NCBI GenBank assembly: GCA_043819345.1 | Contig: JBDREX010000008.1 | Coordinates: forward strand, 1-64,000 | Reading direction: 5' to 3' | Source: CAYRDK01 sp043819345 | GTDB taxonomy: Bacteria; Omnitrophota; Gorgyraeia; Velamenicoccales; Velamenicoccaceae | Length of the DNA: 64,000 nucleotides | Shown here: one piece after another, positions 57,790 to 64,000 of the stretch | How positions within the stretch are numbered: the first letter of the stretch is position 1 | Layout of the letters: the number at the start of each line of letters is the position of its first letter | Translations under genes and position numbers: made by a program | Notes under the pieces: generated by a model | Databases searched by the model: none | Told to the model about the DNA's origin: nothing | The model's input: only the letters and a program-made list of their open reading frames with translations

Positions 57790-58662
57790 ATGATTTTATA
57801 TTTGAATGGAAAATTTGTGAAACGTCAGGATGCTAAGGTCTCTATCTTTGATCATGGCCTGCTTTATGGCGATGGCGTTTTTGAAGGGATTCGTTCTTAC
57901 AATGGGCTTATTTTTAAATTTAAAGAACATGTCGACAGGCTTTATGCTTCCGCGCAGGGGATCGCTTTAAAAATACCTTTGACGAAAAAAGAGATGCAGG
58001 AGGCCGTTGTTGCTACGCTTAAGGCAAACAAATTGAAAGATGCCTATATTCGGATTGTTGTGACAAGAGGAGAAGGAGATTTAGGGCTGGATCCCCGCAA
58101 TTGTTCCAAGGCAACAATTTTTATTATTGCCGATAAAATTGCTCTTTATCCAAAAGAACTCTATAAAAATGGGCTCAATATTGTGACGGTGACGACGCGC
58201 AGGAATATTCCCGAAGCGATTAATCCACAAATAAAATCTTTAAATTACCTTAACAATATCCTTGGTAAGATTGAGGCCATAAACGCGGGTGTTCTGGAAG
58301 CTGTTATGTTAAGCCACGATGGGTATGTTACAGAGTGCACAGGGGATAATATTTTTATGATTAAAGACAAGCTTTTATTGACCCCGCCGGTTTATTCAGG
58401 TATTCTAAAAGGAATTACGCGTGATGCTATTTTGAATTTAGCATCTTCGGTTGGGTTATCAGCGCAAGAAGTTCTTTTTACGAGATTTGATTTGTATACG
58501 GCCGATGAAGTTTTTTTATGCGGTACGGCTGCTGAGATTATTCCTGTTATTAAGATTGATGGCCGCCTCATTCAGGATGGGGCTGTGGGCCGTAAAACAT
58601 TGAAACTGATGGAGAGTTTCAGAAAATTAACAAAGAAAGAGGGATTACGATATGCTGTGTAA
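57790..58662 (+). CDS. ilvE: Branched-chain amino acid aminotransferase (IlvE-type, PLP class IV)
   Basis: The start is ATG 57790, behind GGAGGG, giving 290 residues. The fold-type IV motifs are present: FDHGLLYGDGVFEGIRSYNG near the N-terminus, the PLP lysine in IKSLNYLNNILGKIEA, VMLSHDGYVTECTGDNIF and AEIIPVIKIDGR. It transfers the amino group between glutamate and branched-chain 2-oxoacids; D-amino-acid transaminase and ADC lyase are related alternatives, so specificity is uncertain. The next gene overlaps it by 11 bp. Confidence 0.9.
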   Translation: MILYLNGKFVKRQDAKVSIFDHGLLYGDGVFEGIRSYNGLIFKFKEHVDRLYASAQGIALKIPLTKKEMQEAVVATLKANKLKDAYIRIVVTRGEGDLGLDPRNCSKATIFIIADKIALYPKELYKNGLNIVTVTTRRNIPEAINPQIKSLNYLNNILGKIEAINAGVLEAVMLSHDGYVTECTGDNIFMIKDKLLLTPPVYSGILKGITRDAILNLASSVGLSAQEVLFTRFDLYTADEVFLCGTAAEIIPVIKIDGRLIQDGAVGRKTLKLMESFRKLTKKEGLRYAV

Positions 58663-59218
58663 TCTTTGTAAGAAAAATCAGGCGACTGTACATTTGACGG
58701 AAATTATCGACGACCAGATGAGCGAGCTTCATTTGTGCGATGAGTGCGCCAGAAAAAAAAGCATGCAGATGGAACAGCAGTTTGGCCTTTCAGATTTGTT
58801 AGCCGGCTTGGCTGATTATAGCAAGCAATTGGGTGGTACGGAAAAAGTTTCCAGCGGTGCGCAGTGCAAGCATTGTGGTTTAAATTACGAAGATTTTCGT
58901 AAAATAGGCCGCCTGGGGTGTAGTGAGTGTTATGAGGCCTTTGCTAAATATCTGGGGCCTCTTTTAAAACGTATTCATGGGGCGAATCAGCATGTGGGTA
59001 AGCTTCCGGTCTTAAGGCAGGATGGTGTTTTTTCAAAAGGACCGAAGGAAAGCCTGATTGATATTGTGTCTTTAAAAGATAGATTGCAGCAGGCTATTTT
59101 GAGCGAAGAGTTTGAATTGGCGGCTCAGTTGCGGGATGCTATTAAAGAGGCAGAAGCTCGTAACAATTCGTTGGAAAAAAGTAATGAAAAAGATAAAAAG
59201 AAGAAGGGGAACGCGTAA
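58652..59218 (+). CDS. mcsA: McsA-like zinc-finger and UVR-motif protein
   Basis: The 188-residue protein has four CxxC zinc-binding pairs: CNLC, CDEC, CKHC and CSEC, followed by a C-terminal UVR helix, SLKDRLQQAILSEEFELAAQ, as in McsA. McsA activates the arginine kinase McsB and, by its UVR motif, contacts ClpC. It overlaps ilvE by 11 bp and is followed by mcsB after 4 bp. The Cys clusters make it a sensor of thiol-oxidising or metal stress in Firmicutes. Confidence 0.93.
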   Translation: MLCNLCKKNQATVHLTEIIDDQMSELHLCDECARKKSMQMEQQFGLSDLLAGLADYSKQLGGTEKVSSGAQCKHCGLNYEDFRKIGRLGCSECYEAFAKYLGPLLKRIHGANQHVGKLPVLRQDGVFSKGPKESLIDIVSLKDRLQQAILSEEFELAAQLRDAIKEAEARNNSLEKSNEKDKKKKGNA

Positions 59219-59222
59219 GAAG

Positions 59223-60272
59223 ATGAAAATAAATGATTTCATGAATCAAATTAGTGGTTGGCTAAAAGGTAGCGGCCCTAATGCTGATATTGTCATTTCT
59301 TCACGCATTAGATTAGCGCGTAATTTGTTTAAGATTCCTTTTCCTCATTGGGCTAAGAAAGAGGATGGAGAAAAGGTTATTAGATTTGTTAAAGAGGCCT
59401 TTGAGAAGACAGAGCCGCTGAAGGATGGGTTGTTTCTCAGGCTTGATCAACTTGATAGTGTTGATAAGCAATTTTTGGTTGAGCGCCATTTGATGTCCAG
59501 CGAACACGCGATGCGTTCGAACCAGAAAGCTGTTTTAATTAGCCCGGATGAAAATATTGCGATTATGGTCAACGAAGAAGATCATTTACGCATTCAGGTG
59601 ATGGAATCCGGTTTTGATCTAGATGGTACATGGCAGGTTATTAATACTATCGATAATTGTCTTTCCGGTCTTTTGCCATTTGCTTTTAAGAAAGAGTGGG
59701 GATTTTTAACCGCTTGTCCGACGAATACAGGGACGGGTATGCGTGGGTCTGTTATGCTTCATTTGCCCGCATTGGTTATGATGCGCCAGATTAATCGTGT
59801 TCTTGAAGCGATTGCAAAGTTGAGTTTTGCTACGCGCGGGCTCTACGGGGAAGGTACGCAGGCGGCAGGTAATTTTTTTCAGATTTCTAATCAGGTTTCG
59901 CTTGGACAAATAGAGGAAGAAATTATTGGAAACATTAAAGGAGTTATTAAGCAAATTATTGAGCAGGAGCAAAAGGCGCGAGATACTATGTTGAGTGAGC
60001 ATAAAGCGATGCTGGAGGATAGGGTTTGGCGTTCTCACGGGACTTTAAAAAGCGCTCATATTATTTCGAGCAATGAAACGATTGAGTTGCTTTCGATGCT
60101 TCGGCTTGGTAGCGACCTGGGTATTATTAAAAACATTGAACGAAGTTTGATTAATGATCTTTTTATTTTGACGCAGCCAGCTCATTTGCAGAAGCTGGAA
60201 AATAAAAAGCTTTCCGCCAATGAGCGGGATGTTAAGAGGGCTGAGATTATTCGTCAGAGATTAGAAGTTTGA
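59223..60272 (+). CDS. mcsB: Protein arginine kinase McsB
   Basis: From ATG 59223 the protein has 349 residues, close to the usual ~355; an earlier in-frame start would overlap mcsA by 100 bp. ADIVISSRIRLARNL, the loop IMVNEEDHLRIQVMESGFDL and the nucleotide site CPTNTGTGMRGSVMLHLP are the signatures of guanidino-kinase-like McsB. It phosphorylates arginine residues on damaged or unfolded proteins, marking them for ClpC-ClpP. With McsA and ClpC it forms one operon. The CtsR repressor gene that heads this operon in Firmicutes is not in the window. Confidence 0.95.
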   Translation: MKINDFMNQISGWLKGSGPNADIVISSRIRLARNLFKIPFPHWAKKEDGEKVIRFVKEAFEKTEPLKDGLFLRLDQLDSVDKQFLVERHLMSSEHAMRSNQKAVLISPDENIAIMVNEEDHLRIQVMESGFDLDGTWQVINTIDNCLSGLLPFAFKKEWGFLTACPTNTGTGMRGSVMLHLPALVMMRQINRVLEAIAKLSFATRGLYGEGTQAAGNFFQISNQVSLGQIEEEIIGNIKGVIKQIIEQEQKARDTMLSEHKAMLEDRVWRSHGTLKSAHIISSNETIELLSMLRLGSDLGIIKNIERSLINDLFILTQPAHLQKLENKKLSANERDVKRAEIIRQRLEV

Positions 60273-60326
60273 TAGGTATTTATTCTCTTGCGGTTTTTGA
60301 AGCTCGCATATTTTGGAGGAAGAAGA

Positions 60327-62744
60327 ATGTTTAATCGATTTACAGAAAGAGCTAGAAAAGTCATTGTCCTTGCTAAAGAAGAAGCCAGGCGGTTTAATCA
60401 TGATTATATTGGAACTGAACATTTACTTTTGGGTTTGATTCGCGAAGGCGAAGGAGTTGCCGCGGCGGTTTTACAGAAAATGGGGCTAAGTTTAGAGAGT
60501 ATTCGCCTGGAAGTGGAAAAGCTTGTCCAGCCGGGCCCGGCCACACAGATTCAAGGCGATGTACCTTTTACTCCGCGTTCTAAAAAAGCTCTTGAATTAT
60601 CTGCTGAAGAGGCGCGCGCCTTGGGGCATAATTACATCGGCACGGAACATTTGCTTTTGGGCTTGATTCGCGAAGGCGAAGGGGTTGCTTCCCAAGTTTT
60701 ATTAAATTCCGGTCTCGATCTAAATAGAGTTCGAACCGAGATTATGGAGCTTTTAGGTTCTGCAACGCCTGGTTTTGGCGGTCAGCAGGCTACAAAGTCA
60801 AAAACACCCGCTCTGGATGCTTTTGGACGTGATTTAACGGCTTTGGCGAAAGAAGAAAAGTTAGACCCTGTTATTAACCGTAAGAATGAGATTGAGCGAG
60901 TGATCCAGATTTTAGCCCGTAGGACAAAAAATAATCCTGTCTTGCTTGGTGAAGCTGGCGTTGGAAAGACAGCTATTGTGGAAGGCCTGGCTCAGCAAAT
61001 TATTGCAGGTAATGTGCCTGAAATCTTGCGTAATAAGAGGATTGTTGTTTTAGATTTGGCTCTTATGATTGCGGGTACAAAATATAGAGGCCAGTTTGAA
61101 GAGAGAATTAAGGCAGTGATGGACGAGATTAAGCGTTCCCGTGATGTAATGATTTTTATTGATGAGTTACATATGTTAGTGGGCGCGGGTGCCGCTGAAG
61201 GCGCGATAGATGCTTCTAATATCCTAAAGCCTGCTTTATCACGAGGAGAGATTCAATGTATTGGAGCAACAACGCCGGATGAATTTCGTAAGCACATCGA
61301 GAAAGATGCTGCGCTTGAGAGGCGTTTTCAGACAATTATGGTTGATCCTCCCTCTGTTGATGAGGCGATAGAGATTTTAAAAGGATTACAAGGAAAATAT
61401 GAGCAGCATCATAAGGTTCATTATCTTGATGAGGCTATTGTTGCGGCGGCTAAATTATCTGATCGTTACATTACAGGGCGTTTTTTGCCGGATAAGGCGA
61501 TTGATTTATTAGATGAGTCTGGTTCCAGATCCAGGCTTGCTATTTTAACAGCCCCGAGCGATATCAAAGAGCTTGAAGTTCAGGTTGAAGAGTTTCGTAA
61601 GGAGAAGGAAGTATTCATTAAGAATCAGGATTTTGAAAAAGCGGCAACGTTGCGTGATCAGGAGCGCCAGGCGAGGCAGAAACTGGAAGATGAAAAGAAA
61701 AAGTGGCAGGAGGAGAGAGACAAGACAAGGCCTCAGATAACAGAGGATGATATTGCCACTATTGTTTCTAAAATTACGGGTATTCCTATTATTAAGCTTG
61801 AGCAGAAAGAGGGCGAAAAGCTTTTACGTATTGAAGAAGAGCTTCACGGCAGGGTTATTGGGCAGGATGAAGCCTTAAAGGTGATAGGTCACGCGGTGAG
61901 GCGTTCCAGAGCAGGGATTAAAGATCCACGCAGGCCCATTGGTTCTTTTATCTTTTTGGGGCCTACAGGCGTTGGTAAAACGTTGTTGGGCAGGGCGTTG
62001 GCTGAATTTATGTTTGGCGATGAGAATGCTTTAGTGCAATTGGATATGTCTGAGTATATGGAGAAGTTTAATGTTTCAAGGCTTGTTGGAGCACCTCCAG
62101 GATATGTCGGGTATGAAGAGGGCGGCCAGTTGACGGAGAAGATCCGTCGCAGGCCTTATGCTGTTATTCTTTTAGACGAAATTGAAAAGGCGCATCCGGA
62201 TGTTTTTAATCTCTTGTTACAGGTTTTAGAAGAAGGGCGTCTTACGGATAGTTACGGCAGGAAAGTTGATTTTAGGAACTGTATTATTATTATGACGTCT
62301 AATGTGGGCGCTGAGTTGTTGCGTAAGCAAGGTTCTTTAGGTTTTGGTTCACAGACTTCGGATATGAATTATCAGCAAATGAAGGATAGGCTTTTAGAAG
62401 AGGTTAAAAGGACTTTTAAGCCGGAATTTTTAAATAGAATTGATGATGTTATTGTGTTCAGGCCTTTGGATAAAAATGATCTTTATAAGATTGTTGATAT
62501 TGAAGTTAAAGGTGTGCAGGAAAGGCTAGCGGATAAAAAGATCACATTAGAGCTGAACCAGGAATCTAAGGATTTATTAATTGAGAAAGGTTTTGATCCG
62601 GTTTTTGGTGCCAGGCCGTTGAAAAGAACGATTCAGCGTTTCCTGGAAGATCCTTTGGCACAGGAGATTATTTCAGGCACGTTAAAAGAGGGGGCTGTTG
62701 TCAAAGTTGTTCGTAAACGAGAAGAACTCTCTTTTGAATTTTAA
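60327..62744 (+). CDS. clpC: ClpC-type AAA+ unfoldase
   Basis: The start is ATG 60327, behind TGGAGGAAG, giving 805 residues. Two N-terminal repeats carry GTEHLLLGLIREGEGVA twice. The first AAA module has GEAGVGKT and FIDELHML, the middle domain has a UVR-like motif (FIKNQDFEKAATLRDQE), and the second AAA module has GPTGVGKT and LLDEIEKAHP. ClpC unfolds substrates, including arginine-phosphorylated ones, and feeds them to ClpP; the tail GFGSQTSDMNY near residue 680 is the ClpP-contact region. No clpP is in the window. Confidence 0.96.
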   Translation: MFNRFTERARKVIVLAKEEARRFNHDYIGTEHLLLGLIREGEGVAAAVLQKMGLSLESIRLEVEKLVQPGPATQIQGDVPFTPRSKKALELSAEEARALGHNYIGTEHLLLGLIREGEGVASQVLLNSGLDLNRVRTEIMELLGSATPGFGGQQATKSKTPALDAFGRDLTALAKEEKLDPVINRKNEIERVIQILARRTKNNPVLLGEAGVGKTAIVEGLAQQIIAGNVPEILRNKRIVVLDLALMIAGTKYRGQFEERIKAVMDEIKRSRDVMIFIDELHMLVGAGAAEGAIDASNILKPALSRGEIQCIGATTPDEFRKHIEKDAALERRFQTIMVDPPSVDEAIEILKGLQGKYEQHHKVHYLDEAIVAAAKLSDRYITGRFLPDKAIDLLDESGSRSRLAILTAPSDIKELEVQVEEFRKEKEVFIKNQDFEKAATLRDQERQARQKLEDEKKKWQEERDKTRPQITEDDIATIVSKITGIPIIKLEQKEGEKLLRIEEELHGRVIGQDEALKVIGHAVRRSRAGIKDPRRPIGSFIFLGPTGVGKTLLGRALAEFMFGDENALVQLDMSEYMEKFNVSRLVGAPPGYVGYEEGGQLTEKIRRRPYAVILLDEIEKAHPDVFNLLLQVLEEGRLTDSYGRKVDFRNCIIIMTSNVGAELLRKQGSLGFGSQTSDMNYQQMKDRLLEEVKRTFKPEFLNRIDDVIVFRPLDKNDLYKIVDIEVKGVQERLADKKITLELNQESKDLLIEKGFDPVFGARPLKRTIQRFLEDPLAQEIISGTLKEGAVVKVVRKREELSFEF

Positions 62745-62856
62745 TGGTTTTTTGATATAGTTGGCGATATCTGAATTTTGTCTTTTTTTAGTATAGCGCA
62801 TGGAGCCTGTGACAATAGTGCTGTTAGGCTGACGAGAGGCTGATTCGAGGATAATA

Positions 62857-63966
62857 ATGTTGAGAAAAAAAATTTTTCTCTTGGGATTTCTCGGGCTTGT
62901 ATGTTTTGGATATCTTGTTTTTTGGGCTTCACCGGGTGATGCTTTTTTTCAGGGTGAAGTAGGGAATTTCTGTCAGGAAGATATATTATCGTTAGTTTTT
63001 GATTTCGATAAGCTTGGTAAAATTGTCCTTTCTTCGCAGCTTATGGAAGGGGAAAAGTTTAATTTATCTGCTAAACTGGATCATTTTAAGCTTGCAAATA
63101 TTGATTTTTTCGCCAATTTTTTCACTCGCGGCGAACTGAGTTATAAGAAAGATAATCAATCCGCTTTTGTTCAGGGCAAGATTTTTGTTCGGGATCTGCT
63201 GTTAAATAGCAAACCGGTTTACGATTTAGATATCTTCTACGAGATTTTAGGCTCTTTGGCAAGTGAGTCAGATTGTGTTATTAGGGTCCCTTATTTAAGA
63301 TGGGGATCTTGTTTTGGGCACGGTGAGATTCAGATTAAACATGATCCAAGTTTTAAATTATTTCTAACAATTGACCAGGTTTCTGTAAGCGAGCTGAATG
63401 TTCTGTTTGATTTAAAGAAATTGGCTGTGATTTGTCCTTTATTTGATGATTGTCAGTCGGGTGTTATTAGCGCGCAAATCCAAATGGAGGGGCTTCTGAG
63501 GTCTCCGCGAATATCAGCGAGATTTGAAATAGACTATATGGACAGCTTTGCTAAAAATCGGAGGGCTGTGATTAATCTGCGCGGTGTTTATCCTGTTGTT
63601 ACGATAGATGACTCTTTTATCAGGGAAGGCCAAGATATTATTTTTTCTATACGGGGAAATCTGGAATTAGATAAAATATCTTTGAGCGGACCGCAGGATA
63701 GTCTTGAGTATTTTATGAGGCCGCAAGATAGAGATAGTGTTGTAATTACTACAGATGGATCGGCACATTCCAGAATTCGTTTTACAAAGAAAGGGGTTGC
63801 TGGTTTTGATGCAGGCCCTGCTGCGCAAAACAGATCAGTATCATTTGAGGGGCAAAAAGAGATGTTGGAGCTCGAACATGATTTAAAAAGTGATCGAAGG
63901 GCATTTAAGATGCGCGTGGCGGGTGATGAGGAGAGAATCAGCTGGGAACATAAAGTGAGGTTTTGA
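62857..63966 (+). CDS. Exported AsmA/TamB-like protein, unknown function
   Basis: The 369-residue protein has an N-terminal membrane helix (IFLLGFLGLVCFGYLVFW) and a long strand-rich mature part, with repeated LSAKLDHFKLANIDF- and ARFEIDYMDSFAKNRRAV-type amphipathic strands, as in AsmA/TamB-like bridge proteins. The likeness is of pattern only. It starts 113 bp after clpC, and its stop overlaps the next start (TGATG). Confidence 0.6.
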   Translation: MLRKKIFLLGFLGLVCFGYLVFWASPGDAFFQGEVGNFCQEDILSLVFDFDKLGKIVLSSQLMEGEKFNLSAKLDHFKLANIDFFANFFTRGELSYKKDNQSAFVQGKIFVRDLLLNSKPVYDLDIFYEILGSLASESDCVIRVPYLRWGSCFGHGEIQIKHDPSFKLFLTIDQVSVSELNVLFDLKKLAVICPLFDDCQSGVISAQIQMEGLLRSPRISARFEIDYMDSFAKNRRAVINLRGVYPVVTIDDSFIREGQDIIFSIRGNLELDKISLSGPQDSLEYFMRPQDRDSVVITTDGSAHSRIRFTKKGVAGFDAGPAAQNRSVSFEGQKEMLELEHDLKSDRRAFKMRVAGDEERISWEHKVRF

Positions 63967-64000
63967 TGTTTTTTATGAAGAAGACGTTTTATATTTCTCT
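63966..64000 (+). CDS. Start of next gene (partial)
   Basis: ATG 63966 shares its A with the preceding TGA stop and opens MFFMKKTFYIS, which runs off the window. Basic then hydrophobic residues suggest a signal sequence. A second ATG at 63975 is possible. Too short to identify. Confidence 0.5.
   Translation, partial: MFFMKKTFYIS

Noticed and set aside
1..64000. CRISPR array, tRNA or rRNA genes
   Set aside because: No regularly spaced repeats, T-loop-like strings within cloverleaf context, or rRNA motifs were seen by eye; a tRNA scan would be decisive.

Overview
The window reads like the chromosome of an AT-rich (about 40% GC by eye) diderm bacterium from an uncultured lineage. I suggest Omnitrophota or a relative within the PVC/candidate-phylum bacteria. 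This is inference from gene content, not from a marker gene: no rRNA or tRNA gene was seen. A two-membrane envelope is supported by LolC/LolD-type lipoprotein release, an OmpA-domain protein, a DUF1302-like barrel with a LolA-like partner, and a PagL-like lipid A deacylase. Unusually, these sit in the same window as a McsA-McsB-ClpC arginine-phosphorylation and proteolysis operon of the kind best known from Firmicutes. TTG and GTG starts with good Shine-Dalgarno sites are fairly common. Layout: 1-5 kb holds the end of a DEAD-box RNA helicase, a small membrane protein, a complete 1,468-bp insertion sequence with 6-bp target duplications, a coiled-coil exported protein, a fluoride channel with a DUF190 partner, and a DJ-1/PfpI gene with a one-base frameshift in a run of nine A. 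5-10 kb holds a Gld-type ABC transporter operon (ATPase, fused permease-auxiliary protein, DUF4340 protein). 10.6-15.4 kb holds a glycosyltransferase, a Na/phosphate cotransporter, DoxX, a LOG-like protein and small membrane proteins. 15.4-20 kb holds a 38-bp perfect palindrome followed by an MMPL/RND transporter, LolA-like protein and outer-membrane barrel cassette. 20-26 kb holds a strong promoter, a roughly 310-nt structured leader and a giant 1,869-residue coiled-coil/OmpA protein. 26-30 kb holds an M48 protease with an EF-hand and a minor-pilin operon. 30-39 kb holds a PIG-L deacetylase, a GNAT acetyltransferase, a cold-shock protein and an AddAB-like helicase-nuclease pair. 39-43 kb is a carotenoid cluster (desaturase, phytoene synthase, IspH and a two-gene lycopene cyclase). 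44-46 kb is a TPP riboswitch with terminator ahead of a Thi4-type thiazole synthase, then a CDF metal transporter. 46-52 kb holds a histidine kinase/response regulator pair, DUF192, a palindromic repeat patch, a PagL-like protein, YqeY and a TrkA-C membrane protein. 52-54 kb is a polyamine operon (speD, speE and a divergent second AdoMetDC-family protein). 54-64 kb runs lysS, lolC/lolD, ilvE-like, mcsA, mcsB, clpC and an AsmA-like exported protein. How the genes work together: the carotenoid block supplies isoprenoid precursors (IspH) and turns them into cyclised carotenoids; thiamine status probably controls Thi4; the speD-speE operon makes spermidine; McsA/McsB/ClpC form one quality-control unit; and several loci maintain the envelope (LolCD, OmpA, MMPL-LolA-barrel, PagL-like). 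The items I would follow up first are the giant coiled-coil/OmpA protein with its attenuator-like leader, the divergent AdoMetDC paralogue, the start-codon hairpin of the insertion sequence, the A9 frameshift in the DJ-1 gene, and the EF-hand inside the HtpX-like protease.
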